The notes under the pieces were generated by a model. The model made no database searches, was not told the origin of the DNA, and worked only from the letters and a program-made list of their open reading frames with translations. Made by a program: the position numbers and the translations under genes. Positions 9,182 through 17,922 of a stretch of 64,000 nt of DNA are shown here, piece by piece. Source of the stretch: Flavobacterium sp. N2038 (lineage in GTDB: Bacteria; Bacteroidota; Bacteroidia; Flavobacteriales; Flavobacteriaceae); the NCBI RefSeq assembly GCF_025947185.1, contig NZ_CP110001.1:248001-312000 (forward strand), read 5' to 3'. Positions within the stretch are counted from its first letter, which is position 1, and every line of letters starts with the position of its first letter.

Positions 9182-9610
9182 TTATTTAATAGTTTGTACC
9201 GAGATTAATTGTCCTTTATCATAGGTTTTAATATTTTGAAGCTTCCCTTTATCCGAATAAAATTTCCATTCTCCAAAATAAAACCAATGTGTCTGAACTC
9301 CATTAATCTCCAGTTTTGTTTTGCCTTTTGATTCTAATGTTCCGTTCTGGTAGTAACTTTTTACGATACAAATTCCGTTTTTGTATTTCTCTGTTTTATA
9401 GATTTTACCGCCTATATAAGCTTTCCATTTTTTTACCGGCTCATCGTGTTTATAATATTCATACGATTTGTATCTAACATTATCCTGTGTATAATCATCT
9501 ATCCAAACCCCTTCTTTTTTCTTGTCAATCTTTTGATTAATCGGTTTGCTTTTACAACTCAAAAGCATTGATCCGCAAAAAAATAATAAAAATAGATTTT
9601 TCAAATTCAT
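9182..9610 (-). CDS. Small lipoprotein of unknown function (MORN/YwqK-like repeats)
   Basis: Starting at the ATG at 9610 the protein has a clean lipoprotein signal (MNLKNLFLLFFCGSMLLSC), which argues against an ATG five codons upstream. The remaining ~120 residues contain short tyrosine/glycine turns such as YYQNGTLESKGKTKL and FYSDKGKLQNIKTYDKGQL, resembling the YwqK/MORN-like repeats of many Bacteroidota surface lipoproteins. There is no catalytic motif. It is probably the first gene of a unit with the two DUF6624-like paralogues. Confidence 0.7.
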   Translation of the reverse strand: MNLKNLFLLFFCGSMLLSCKSKPINQKIDKKKEGVWIDDYTQDNVRYKSYEYYKHDEPVKKWKAYIGGKIYKTEKYKNGICIVKSYYQNGTLESKGKTKLEINGVQTHWFYFGEWKFYSDKGKLQNIKTYDKGQLISVQTIK

Positions 9611-9638
9611 TTGTTCTACAATCATAGATTCTTTTCTA

Positions 9639-9646
9639 CAAATGTA
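9639..9646 (-). promoter_or_regulatory. Candidate -7 box of the small lipoprotein gene
   Basis: On the minus strand TACATTTG matches TAnnTTTG. It would start transcription about 25 nt before the ATG at 9610 and supports that start. Confidence 0.5.
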
Positions 9647-9713
9647 GAGCTAAATTTCAAACGAACAAGTTTTTTCTTATTTTTTTCTTATACTCTTTGT
9701 GTTTATTTTTTTC

Positions 9714-10220
9714 AACCGCAAAGTGCGCAAGGATTTTTTAAGCTTACACCTATAAACGCAAAGTTCGCAAAGCTTTATCTATGTAGCTTTGCGAACTTTT
9801 ATAATCTTGTTTTAAAAAAATCTTAGCTCCCGATAGCTATCGGGATTACGTAATTCTTCACGCTCTTTGCGGTAAAAAAAACTTAACCGCAAAGAACGCA
9901 AGGATTTTATTTAAGGTTACGCTTATAAACGCAAAGTTCGCAAAGCTTTGCAGACATAGCTTTGCGAACTTCTATAAATCTTATTAAAAAATCTTAGCTC
10001 CCGATAGCTATCGGGATTGCGTAAACCTTTGCGGTATTTGCGGTAAAAAAAAACTTAACCACAAAGAGCGCAAGGTCTTTATTTAAGGTTACGTTTATAA
10101 ACGCAAAGTTCGCAAAGCTATATGATTAAGCCTTGCGAACTTTTATAAATCTTACTTAAAAAATCTTAGCTCCCGATAGCTATCGGGATTGCGTAATTCT
10201 TAGCGCTCTTTGCGGTAAAA
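9714..10220. repeat. Three tandem copies of a ~170-bp palindromic intergenic repeat
   Basis: Copies begin at about 9714, 9885 and 10057. Each starts with AACCGCAAAG..CGCAAGG, then AACGCAAAGTTCGCAAAGCT, its inverse AGCTTTGCGAACTT, a CCCGATAGCTATCGGG palindrome (9829, 10000, 10172), and an inverted CTCTTTGCGGTAAA end. Each unit is therefore a nested inverted repeat. Single or decayed relatives lie at 18767, 20055 and 62034. No gene fits in this 613-base gap. Confidence 0.9.
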
Positions 10221-10223
10221 AAA

Positions 10224-11612
10224 CTACTTAGAAAGCTCCACAAAATACTTGTAAAACAATGGAATAGTCTCAATTCCTTTTAAGTAATTAAAGATTCCGA
10301 AGTGTTCGTTTGGTGAGTGAATGGCATCACTGTCTAAACCAAATCCCATCAAAATCGTTTTGCTTTTTAATTCTTTCTCAAACAAAGCCACAATTGGAAT
10401 ACTTCCTCCAGAACGAACCGGAATTGCAGGAACTCCAAAAGTTTCTGTATAGGCTTTATTTGCTGCCTGATACCCAATACTGTCAATTGGTGTAACGTAA
10501 CCTTGTCCACCGTGATGAGGCGTTACTTTTACCGTAACTCCCGCTGGAGCAATACTTGTAAAATGTTTAGAAAAAAGTTCTGTAATCTCTTCCCAGTCCT
10601 GGTTTGGAACCAAACGCATCGAGATTTTAGCAAAAGCTTTACTTGCAATAACTGTTTTAGCACCTTCGCCAGTGTAACCGCCCCAGATTCCGTTTACGTC
10701 TAATGTCGGACGGATTGAGTTTCTTTCGTTGGTTACATATCCTTTTTCGCCATAAACATCATTTAAGTCTAAGGCTTTTTTATATTTTTCTAAGCTGAAA
10801 GGCGCTTTTGCCATTTCGGCTCTTTCTTCTGCAGATAATTCCTGAACTTTATCGTAAAATCCCGGAATCGTAATATGATTGTCTTCGTCATGAAGAGAAG
10901 CAATCATTTTTGCCAGAATATTAATTGGGTTTGCTACTGCTCCACCGTATAAACCAGAATGCAAATCACGGTTTGGTCCCGTAACCTCAACCTCTACATA
11001 ACTCAAACCTCTTAAACCTGTCGTAATAGACGGTTGTTGGTTGGAGATCATTCCAGTATCTGAAATCAGGATTACGTCGTTTTTCAGTTTTTCCTGATTA
11101 CGTTCTACGAACCAGGCTAAACTTGCAGAACCAACTTCTTCCTCGCCTTCGATCATGAATTTTACGTTACAAGGCAACGTATTGCTTTGTACCATTAATT
11201 CAAGTGCTTTTACGTGCATGTACATCTGACCTTTGTCGTCACACGCTCCACGCGCAAAGATTGCTCCGTCAGGGTGAATCTCTGTCGTTTTGATAACAGG
11301 TTCAAATGGTGGTGAAGTCCATAATTCTAATGGATCTGGCGGCTGAACATCATAATGTCCGTAAACTAAAACTGTTGGAAGATTTGGGTCGATTATTTTC
11401 TCTCCATAAATAATTGGATAACCCGGAGTGTCGCAAGTTTCGACAAAATCGCAGCCTGCTTTAGATAAACTTTCTTTTACAGCTTCGGCTGTGTCGATAA
11501 CATCTTGTGAGTATGCAGTGTCGGCACTAACCGACGGAATCTTTAATAATTCGATCAATTCATTGATAAACCGATCTTTATGTTGTTGAACGTAGGACTT
11601 AATATTTTCCAT
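10224..11612 (-). CDS. M20 family dipeptidase
   Basis: A 462-residue zinc peptidase of the ArgE/DapE/carnosinase-type M20 family, expected in the cytosol. The metal site is visible as VLVYGHYDVQPPD (His near residue 88), RGACDDKGQM (Asp), and IEGEEEVGS (catalytic Glu plus metal Glu). Later come a lid-domain histidine in DLHSGLYGG and a C-terminal DAIHSPNEHFG. The family cleaves dipeptides or N-acyl amino acids; the precise substrate is open. It is monocistronic, and its 3' end abuts the tandem repeat block. Confidence 0.92.
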   Translation of the reverse strand: MENIKSYVQQHKDRFINELIELLKIPSVSADTAYSQDVIDTAEAVKESLSKAGCDFVETCDTPGYPIIYGEKIIDPNLPTVLVYGHYDVQPPDPLELWTSPPFEPVIKTTEIHPDGAIFARGACDDKGQMYMHVKALELMVQSNTLPCNVKFMIEGEEEVGSASLAWFVERNQEKLKNDVILISDTGMISNQQPSITTGLRGLSYVEVEVTGPNRDLHSGLYGGAVANPINILAKMIASLHDEDNHITIPGFYDKVQELSAEERAEMAKAPFSLEKYKKALDLNDVYGEKGYVTNERNSIRPTLDVNGIWGGYTGEGAKTVIASKAFAKISMRLVPNQDWEEITELFSKHFTSIAPAGVTVKVTPHHGGQGYVTPIDSIGYQAANKAYTETFGVPAIPVRSGGSIPIVALFEKELKSKTILMGFGLDSDAIHSPNEHFGIFNYLKGIETIPLFYKYFVELSK

Positions 11613-11678
11613 TTAAATTATTTTTATAGAAACCCAAAAGTACAAAAAAGAGAATTAAAAAAAATTTTCAAATTTTTC

Positions 11679-11708
11679 TTTGAATATTCGAAAGTATGCT
11701 TATCTTTG
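11679..11708 (+). promoter_or_regulatory. Promoter of tRNA-Leu
   Basis: A full Bacteroidota promoter: TTTG at 11679-11682, an 18-nt spacer, and TATCTTTG at 11701-11708. The tRNA starts 14 nt later. Confidence 0.8.
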
Positions 11709-11721
11709 CACCCACAATTGA

Positions 11722-11806
11722 GCGGATATGGTGAAATTGGTAGACATGCCAGACTTAGGATCTGGTGCCGCAAGGCGTGTAGGTTCGAGTCCTATTATCC
11801 GCACCA
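11722..11806 (+). tRNA. tRNA-Leu (anticodon UAG)
   Basis: The acceptor arms GCGGATA / TATCCGC pair. The anticodon stem CCAGA / TCTGG encloses the loop CTTAGGA with anticodon TAG. A long variable arm (GGTGCCGCAAGGCGTGT region) marks a class II tRNA, the T-arm GGTTCGAGTCC is intact, and CCA is encoded at 11804-11806. Confidence 0.95.
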
Positions 11807-11810
11807 AAAA

Positions 11811-11841
11811 AAAGCTTCTGAAGATTTTCAGAAGCTTTTTT
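11811..11841. terminator. Terminator after tRNA-Leu
   Basis: The stem AAAGCTTCTGA / TCAGAAGCTTT is followed by a T-run and preceded by an A-run. It can serve both the tRNA and the converging gene that ends at 11851. Confidence 0.85.
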
Positions 11842-11850
11842 GTTTTACGT

Positions 11851-12306
11851 TTATTTTTGCACATCATTTATTCCAAATAATTTTTGCAAATTTTTCAAGG
11901 TAAGCGGTCCACCAATATGCTCCACTGATTCGTTTTGCATTACTACAAACTGAATACTTTTAGTACCCATCGTTTTATCATAAAGAATTCCCACTAAATC
12001 ACCTTTCCAATTCTTATAAATAAAACTCTCTCCTTTTTTATATTCAGCGCTATTCATTGTTTTAAAAACTTCATCATAAATCTCTATCATTTCTGTTTTC
12101 TTTAATTCATAGCTCCATCTTTTATCACTTACAGAAGTTAGGTCTGGCATATCTAAAAAATAATTTTCCCCATACTTATTTATTTTTGTAGTTCCCATAT
12201 TTACAGAAATCACCTCATCTGGCTTGCTCTCCTCGGAACGTTTCATTATTTGCGCATTAAGATTAATACCAAAAACCAAAACAACTGCCAATAATAATTT
12301 TTTCAT
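11851..12306 (-). CDS. Exported protein of unknown function
   Basis: About 151 residues from the ATG at 12306; this start gives a tidy signal peptide (MKKLLLAVVLVFGINLNAQ), whereas an ATG four codons earlier adds charged residues. The mature part is a soluble alpha/beta-looking chain with FIYKNWKGDLVGILYDKT and a C-terminal LTLKNLQKLFGI. I do not recognise a family. It stands alone, sharing the bidirectional terminator with tRNA-Leu. Confidence 0.65.
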   Translation of the reverse strand: MKKLLLAVVLVFGINLNAQIMKRSEESKPDEVISVNMGTTKINKYGENYFLDMPDLTSVSDKRWSYELKKTEMIEIYDEVFKTMNSAEYKKGESFIYKNWKGDLVGILYDKTMGTKSIQFVVMQNESVEHIGGPLTLKNLQKLFGINDVQK

Positions 12307-12440
12307 TTCTTTTTCCATTTAAATTAATAATAACCAAATTTAGCTTAGCTTAAACGGACTGTTTTACGGAAAATCGTAAAATGAGAAATTATTTTATCAA
12401 TTACTCATACACATTATTTATAAGAAACGTAACCATAATA

Positions 12441-12544
12441 TTGTCATTTCGACGTAAGGAGAAATCTTTGTGAGAAGCTCGACAAAGATTGGTTTTCCTT
12501 TGCGGAGTTACTTGTGAAGATTTCTCCTTACGTCGAAATGACAA
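12441..12544. repeat. 104-bp element with perfect 28-bp terminal inverted repeats
   Basis: Arms at 12441-12468 and 12517-12544 are exact reverse complements (key sequence CATTTCGACGTAAGGAGAAA). The 48-bp centre has no gene. It resembles dispersed hairpin repeats seen in flavobacterial genomes, possibly a REP or miniature mobile element. Confidence 0.85.
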
Positions 12545-12604
12545 GCTGTGCGGTAACTGCTACTTATCTTTTATTAAAATTTTGGTTTTAAGTAATTATC
12601 CATC

Positions 12605-12722
12605 ACCTTGACGAAAGGAGATTACAATAGCACCAACAGTTTGTACAGTATGAAAAAATTATGATGGACATCTCAATTTTTTGCTAGTTTACTATTTTTT
12701 ATTTCTCCTTTCGTCGAAATGA
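12605..12722. repeat. Decayed relative of the 12441 inverted-repeat element
   Basis: Left arm TTGACGAAAGGAGA at 12608-12621 and right arm TCTCCTTTCGTCGAA near 12704-12718 repeat the GACG-AAGGAGA core of the neighbouring element with more mismatches. Together the two elements fill most of the 429-base gap between genes. Confidence 0.7.
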
Positions 12723-12747
12723 AGATATTTTAAAACGCTATTTTCTC

Positions 12748-12987
12748 TTATTTAACCTCCAAATACGGATGCAAAATTTCAGCTAATTCATTCAGCCAAT
12801 AAAAACCTTTTTCTAAGTTTTCTCTCTGACAATAAATCGTACCGTTTTCTTCGTCTCTAACAATACTCAAAGCAATTACATAATTTAATTGCCTTATCGC
12901 TTTTGCCAAATCTTTGGGATCAATAACATTATTAAAAAAATCTAATAGTCTTTTTTCTGTTTCTTTTGAAAGGTGATCTGTGTTCAT
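12748..12987 (-). CDS. Small conserved protein of unknown function (paralogue of the gene at 32917)
   Basis: A 79-residue soluble helical protein, N-terminus MNTDHLSKETEKRLLDFFNN and C-terminus WLNELAEILHPYLEV. It aligns from end to end with the 76-residue product at 32917-33147 (same LxxETExRLxxFFNN, KAIRQLNYVIALxxxR and LAEILxPYLE positions). No domain is recognised. Being duplicated and similarly led suggests a real gene family; the role is unknown. Confidence 0.75.
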   Translation of the reverse strand: MNTDHLSKETEKRLLDFFNNVIDPKDLAKAIRQLNYVIALSIVRDEENGTIYCQRENLEKGFYWLNELAEILHPYLEVK

Positions 12988-13120
12988 AATTTCTGAATTT
13001 AAAATATCGTAAAAATCGTAAGAAATTTATTTCATTTGACCACATATATGCGTTCAACTTTAATTATTTTTTTCATATAGAAAATCGAAATTCGGCTAAA
13101 GCCTTTCCCTTTCAAACATA

Positions 13121-13146
13121 AAAAAACCTCCAGCTAAAGCAGGAGG
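13121..13146 (-). terminator. Terminator of the efflux operon
   Basis: On the minus strand CCTCCTGCTTTAGCTGGAGG forms a hairpin followed by TTTTTT, about 130 nt after the MFS gene stop. The rest of the 289-base gap (12988-13276) shows no gene. Confidence 0.7.
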
Positions 13147-13276
13147 CAATTCGAGAAATCCCTTTAACCCTTTTAATCTGTGGCTTTAAAAATAAAAACC
13201 TTTGTGACTCTGCGACTTTGCGAGATTAAATTCACTCCACTTTGGAATTTGGAATTTAAAAATTGGAATCTTCATT

Positions 13277-14860
13277 TTAGCCGATCCAAATTTTACTTTT
13301 AACCAAAGTCATTGTTTGCCTTAAATGCTGATTGCACGCAATCAGAATAATCAAAACCACCAAACCATAACCTACTATGGTATAAATCTCCATATCGGCC
13401 AATAAAGTGGCTTGTTTAGCAACTGTTCCGAATACTTTTTTCAAGGCCAAAGTATTGGCATTATCTGCTGAATATCCTTTTGCTATAAAACTCTGTGCTG
13501 TAGAAGCAATAGTTTGTTGTGCTTCGGGATTTTCGCCTGTTACGAATTGACTTAGTTTCAGGAAGTGTTTTTTGTTTAAAAAGACCATCGCATTCTGCAT
13601 GACGCAAAAACCAATTGTACTTCCCCAAAAACGCCCTGAAACACCCACAATTCCAGAAGAAACCGCCATTTTTGCCGGAACTGAAGAGGTTGTAAACAAG
13701 ATTAACGGAACGAATAAAAACCCAACTCCAATACCTTGTAAAATATATGGAATAATAATGTCACTCAGCGCTACATCTGGCACAAAAAGAAACGTAAACC
13801 AGAAATGAAATATGGCAATAAGCGTAAAACCAATCATAAAAATAACTTTGGTCGAAACAGATTTCATGAGGAAAAAAGCGGCCAAAATAAGTCCGATTAC
13901 ATTTCCTAATCCGTTAATGTATTGCACGCCCGCGACACGCGACGGATCCCAATTCCAAATCGAAAACATCGCCGAATGACAAAGACTCAGCGTTGCTCTG
14001 CTGATATAGAAAAGGAAAAACAATAAAAACCCGATTCGCAGATTGGCGTATTTAAAAACTTCAAAATCAAAAGTGGGTCTTTTTACCAAAAGCTCTTTAA
14101 AGATAAATAAACCGCCTGTAATCAAGGCAATCATTAACGTCAGGACCATTTGAGAAGATTCGAACCAATATTTTTTCTCGGCATAAACAAAAAAGTAGGC
14201 ACCGCAAAGAATAGCTGTTAAAACCAAAAAATAACTCATCCAGTCGATTTGATACAACGGAATTTTCTTTGTAATTCGGTGCCCTCTGAAAGTAACTAAG
14301 ATTAAAAAAACGTTCAGAACCTGAAGCCCTCCCGAAACATACAACATGTATTTCCAGTCGTAATGATCGAGAAACCAAACAGCAATATTCATAATAAACG
14401 GCGTTGACAACAACAACGAACCGTAATAAAATGAAAAGCCTATAATTATGGCATTTTTAGAATTAAACTGTTCAATAAGCAATTGTCTGATCGTGATTAC
14501 CGGCAGCGCCATCAGGATTCCCTCGGCAACTCTCATCAATAAAAAAACAGCAAAATTGGTGATATATGCAGATGCAACAATGGTAATCCCTATTAAGGAA
14601 TAAACCGCCATGAGGTAATTTTTTGCAGGGAAAAAACTCGAAAATCTACTTTCGATTAAAATCGTTGCCAGCAGAGTTCCATATGTTACGCACATTGCAA
14701 ACTGCAAATCCTCGGGCTCTATATCCAGAAAACTTGCTGCATAGGTTACGTTTGAGGTATAAACTCCCAATAAAATCATGGAATGCAGTAAACAAACGAA
14801 CAAAATAGTAATGATCGCCCATTTTGGAACCCAGGATTTAAATATACTTTTATCTTCCAT
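13277..14860 (-). CDS. DHA2-type MFS drug efflux transporter (EmrB-like)
   Basis: About 527 residues with roughly 14 hydrophobic segments, the count expected for DHA2/EmrB transporters that export drugs by proton antiport. The ATG at 14860 (MEDKSIFKSWVPKW) is preferred over one seven codons upstream because it begins one base after the HlyD gene stop. Recognisable patches include RVAEGILMALPVITIRQLL near residue 110 and GIGVGFLFVPLILFTTSSVP near residue 380. It is the last gene of a TolC-HlyD-MFS operon forming a tripartite pump across both membranes. Substrates are unknown. Confidence 0.88.
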   Translation of the reverse strand: MEDKSIFKSWVPKWAIITILFVCLLHSMILLGVYTSNVTYAASFLDIEPEDLQFAMCVTYGTLLATILIESRFSSFFPAKNYLMAVYSLIGITIVASAYITNFAVFLLMRVAEGILMALPVITIRQLLIEQFNSKNAIIIGFSFYYGSLLLSTPFIMNIAVWFLDHYDWKYMLYVSGGLQVLNVFLILVTFRGHRITKKIPLYQIDWMSYFLVLTAILCGAYFFVYAEKKYWFESSQMVLTLMIALITGGLFIFKELLVKRPTFDFEVFKYANLRIGFLLFFLFYISRATLSLCHSAMFSIWNWDPSRVAGVQYINGLGNVIGLILAAFFLMKSVSTKVIFMIGFTLIAIFHFWFTFLFVPDVALSDIIIPYILQGIGVGFLFVPLILFTTSSVPAKMAVSSGIVGVSGRFWGSTIGFCVMQNAMVFLNKKHFLKLSQFVTGENPEAQQTIASTAQSFIAKGYSADNANTLALKKVFGTVAKQATLLADMEIYTIVGYGLVVLIILIACNQHLRQTMTLVKSKIWIG

Positions 14861-14861
14861 T

Positions 14862-15914
14862 TTATTTATGTGCAGCAACAATCGTAATGTTCATTCCTGC
14901 TCTTAAAAAATCGGTTTGTTTGTCTTGTTCTTTTAACTGAATTCTAACCGGAATTCTCTGTTCGATTTTTACAAAGTTTCCAGTGGCATTATCTGGAGGA
15001 AGCAACGAAAATCTTGCCCCACTCGCAGGCGACAGTGAAGCAATTGTTCCCACAAAAACTTTGTCGTTTATAGCATCGGCCTTGATTTCGACTTCTTGTC
15101 CAACAGTTAAATATTGCAATTGTGTTTCTTTAAAGTTGGCTGTAATCCATTTTTCTTTACTTACTATAGAAAGCAATGACTGACCTTCTTTTACCATTTG
15201 TCCCGGCTGTAAAGTTCTTTTTCCGACCCAGCCATCATAAGGCGCAGTAATTACGGTGTACGAAAGAAACAATGCCGCATTATCTGCAACGGCTTGTCTC
15301 GATGCAATATTGGTTTGTGTTGTTGGAACATTTGCCTCGGCAACAGTCGTGCTTAAGGTAGCCGAATGAATTCTGTTTTTCATTTCCTGAAAATGCGCCT
15401 GCGCCGATTCGTAATCCGCTCTTACTTTTTCTAATTGTTGAGATGTTGCTGCTTCATCTTTTACCAAAGCCATATATCTTTCGTACTCTAATTTAGTTTT
15501 CCAAAGATTTGATTTTGCAGCATCTAGTTGCGATTCATTAACTGCAGTTGCACTTGCTGTATTTGCTACATTTTTCTCGGCAACAACACTGTTTTGTTTT
15601 GCACTCTGCACATCGGCCAAAGCCACATTCAATTTCGACTGATATTCTCTGTTATCAATCACCACCAAAGTATCGCCTTTATGCACAAACTGATTTTCAT
15701 CAAATCGAACTTCCTGTACATAACCTGTAATTCTCGACATAATTGGCGTTACATATTGTTCCACCTGGGCGTCATTGGTTTCTTCGTGGTTCTTGTTAAA
15801 CACATAAAACCAAATTCCTAAAACAACACCACTCCCTACAAGCACACACGCGATAACTGTTATTAATATATGAAACGTTCTGTTTCTTCTAGTTTCATTT
15901 TTTATCTTAACCAT
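14862..15914 (-). CDS. HlyD/EmrA family membrane fusion protein
   Basis: A 350-residue periplasmic adaptor with one N-terminal membrane anchor (residues ~14-34), a lipoyl/barrel-sandwich half (YVTPIMSRITGYVQEVRFDENQFVHKGDTL), an alpha-helical hairpin rich in Ala/Gln, and the second half TVITAPYDGWVGKRTLQPGQMVKEGQSL. This is the EmrA layout linking an inner-membrane MFS pump to TolC. It sits between the TolC and MFS genes, with one base between its stop and the MFS start. Confidence 0.9.
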   Translation of the reverse strand: MVKIKNETRRNRTFHILITVIACVLVGSGVVLGIWFYVFNKNHEETNDAQVEQYVTPIMSRITGYVQEVRFDENQFVHKGDTLVVIDNREYQSKLNVALADVQSAKQNSVVAEKNVANTASATAVNESQLDAAKSNLWKTKLEYERYMALVKDEAATSQQLEKVRADYESAQAHFQEMKNRIHSATLSTTVAEANVPTTQTNIASRQAVADNAALFLSYTVITAPYDGWVGKRTLQPGQMVKEGQSLLSIVSKEKWITANFKETQLQYLTVGQEVEIKADAINDKVFVGTIASLSPASGARFSLLPPDNATGNFVKIEQRIPVRIQLKEQDKQTDFLRAGMNITIVAAHK

Positions 15915-15983
15915 AAACTCTATATTCTTTATCTATTCTTTCTAATTTTTTTTCCGGATTAATCCCGATAGCTATCAGGACGA

Positions 15984-16090
15984 CGCTACAATATGGATCG
16001 TTCCTCAGGAACTGAAAACCTATATTTCTCCCCGGATTGAAATCCGGCGCTAAAATATGAATCGTTCCTTCGGAACTAAAAATCTATATT
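15984..16090. repeat. Two-copy 43-bp direct repeat with central hairpin
   Basis: The units 15984-16026 and 16048-16090 share CGCTAxAATATG, ATCGTTCCT and GGAACT. Each GTTCC/GGAAC is itself a small inverted repeat. Between them CCGGATT-GAA-ATCCGG forms a hairpin, and an imperfect CCCGATAGCTATCAGG lies just upstream at 15964. This is typical dispersed intergenic repeat sequence within the efflux operon. Confidence 0.7.
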
Positions 16091-16121
16091 CTTTTTTCTA
16101 TTCTCTTTCTTCTAAAAACTC

Positions 16122-17477
16122 TTAACTCTGAGGCATAATCCCCGCCGTATGCAGCAATTCATAATGTTTTAAAACCGCATCCAGATGGGTAGAAATTTTA
16201 TTGTATTTCGCCTGAAGCAAAGCATTATCAGCATCGACCATTTCGGTAATTAAAACCAGTTGGTTTAAGTATTTCAATTTTACGATTCTGTAATTTTCAT
16301 TGGCTAAATCCAAAGCTTTATCAACGACAACAAATTTTTCAAGGATTTCCTGATATTGCGTATGCTCTTTATACAATTGATCCTGAATTTCCTCTTTTAC
16401 AATTTCCGACTGCATTTCCTGCCATTTGATTTTGGTACTCGCCTGCTCCATTTTGGTTTTGTTTTTATACAAAGACGAAAGATCAAAAGTCGCTTCAATT
16501 CCTATTTGTCCCAAAGTATACAAATACGGATTAGGTGGAAAAAACTTATAATTCGGATAGTAAAAACCATAGTTCCCGAAGAAGTGAACGCTTGGCAGAT
16601 AGTTTCCTTTAACGAGTTTCAACTCTGTTTTACTTATATTTAATTCCTGACTTGCAATACGCATTTCTTCGTTTTGCAACGCTTTCTCCATATAAAAATC
16701 ATACGGATCCAAACCTTTCATTTCGTCCAGATTTGAAGTTGTATCAATTGCAATTTCTTCGTTTTCCGGAATCTGAATTAAAGTTTTCAGATCGTGAAGC
16801 GCAATTTTTATGTTTTTGGAATTTGTAAGCGCATTTAGCTCACGATCTGAAAGCTGTAATTCGGCACGAATAACCTCATTTTTAGTTACCGTTCCGTGCT
16901 TTTGGAGCGACTGAACTTCTTTTAGTCGGCTTTTTTCTTCTTTAATGTTTTCTTCAAAAATCTTCTGAAGTTCCATCATTTTATAAATCGCCAGATAGTT
17001 TGCCACAACTTCCAGCTCAATATCATTCTCGGTTTTTTCCGTTTTTATTTTAGCAATTTCGTTTTCCTGATTCGCAATTTTAATAGCATTGTTAATCTTG
17101 TTTCCGGCATAAATTGGCATTTTAAAAGTCGAATTGACTTCATAAATTTCAGGAATTGCCTTTGTCACTTCTTTGTCTTTTAAGAAACCGCTTCCTTTAA
17201 ATTCGGTAATATTCGTAATTCTGGAATACATGCCGTTTAATTCGATATCTGGCAGGCGGAGTTCTTTTCTTTCTTTTATGTTTTGCTCAGCGAGCGTAAT
17301 CTCCAAATGAGATTTAAGGATCTTTTTATTGTTTTCTTTAGCCAGTTTCAACGCTTCGCTTAACGAAACCGAATGAACTTCCTGAGCCTGTAAGCTATTG
17401 AATGCTAATACAATTAAGAATAACAGCAGGATTCTGGGAAAACAATCTTCTGTAGAATTTGTTGTTTTAAGGAACAT
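16122..17477 (-). CDS. TolC family outer membrane efflux protein
   Basis: A 451-residue outer-membrane channel. The signal peptide is preceded by a short hydrophilic lead (MFLKTTNSTEDCFPR then ILLLFLIVLAFNSLQAQ). The body has the internally repeated TolC pattern: SLSEALKLAKENNKKILKS at the start of the first half, long Glu/Lys/Gln coiled helices around residues 140-230, and VKLKYLNQLVLITEMVDADNALLQAKYN in the second half. It heads the operon with the HlyD and MFS genes and would complete the pump. Confidence 0.9.
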   Translation of the reverse strand: MFLKTTNSTEDCFPRILLLFLIVLAFNSLQAQEVHSVSLSEALKLAKENNKKILKSHLEITLAEQNIKERKELRLPDIELNGMYSRITNITEFKGSGFLKDKEVTKAIPEIYEVNSTFKMPIYAGNKINNAIKIANQENEIAKIKTEKTENDIELEVVANYLAIYKMMELQKIFEENIKEEKSRLKEVQSLQKHGTVTKNEVIRAELQLSDRELNALTNSKNIKIALHDLKTLIQIPENEEIAIDTTSNLDEMKGLDPYDFYMEKALQNEEMRIASQELNISKTELKLVKGNYLPSVHFFGNYGFYYPNYKFFPPNPYLYTLGQIGIEATFDLSSLYKNKTKMEQASTKIKWQEMQSEIVKEEIQDQLYKEHTQYQEILEKFVVVDKALDLANENYRIVKLKYLNQLVLITEMVDADNALLQAKYNKISTHLDAVLKHYELLHTAGIMPQS

Positions 17478-17649
17478 GAATATTTAAATAATTTATGCTG
17501 CAAAGTTCCTTCATTTTTCTGTTGACTGATAATTCTAAAAAGTCAATAACATATTCATTTCGGACAAATGTTAAAATGATACTTTCCGAAAACGTTATAT
17601 TAATACGTTGAAAAACAATTTATTACAAATTTTATCTGAATTGTGAAAT

Positions 17650-17915
17650 TTTCACGCAGATTCAAAAAGGATTTTAGCAGATGAACGCAGATTATATTTT
17701 TTTTTTTGCCACGCAAGATCAATAATTATTTAACACATAGAAACATAGATTTATTTCAATTGAATAAAAGATTAAAAATAAATGACACATCATTTACACA
17801 TAGCTCTATGTGCATTAATACAAAGTAAAACGCCTTTTAACGCAACGAAAAACTATGTTTCTATGTGTTAAAATTATCTGCAAAATCTGCTCAAATCTGC
17901 TGAATCTGCGTGAAA
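17650..17915. repeat. 266-bp nested inverted repeat between TolC and AraC genes
   Basis: Outer arms TTTCACGCAGATTCA (17650-17664) and its exact complement at 17901-17915 enclose inner 18-bp perfect arms at 17731-17748 and 17853-17870 (core CACATAGAAACATAG). A third short dyad, ACATAGCTCTATGT, is near the centre. The 445-base gap has no gene; the AraC regulator may bind in the short non-repeat part beside the TolC gene. Confidence 0.85.
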
Positions 17916-17922
17916 TAAAAAA

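Noticed and set aside
9714..10220. CRISPR array
   Set aside because: The units are ~170 bp, palindromic and tandem without unique spacers, and no cas genes are nearby.
11580..11903. 107-codon plus-strand frame across tRNA-Leu
   Set aside because: It spans the tRNA and its terminator; a translation of tRNA sequence is not a gene.
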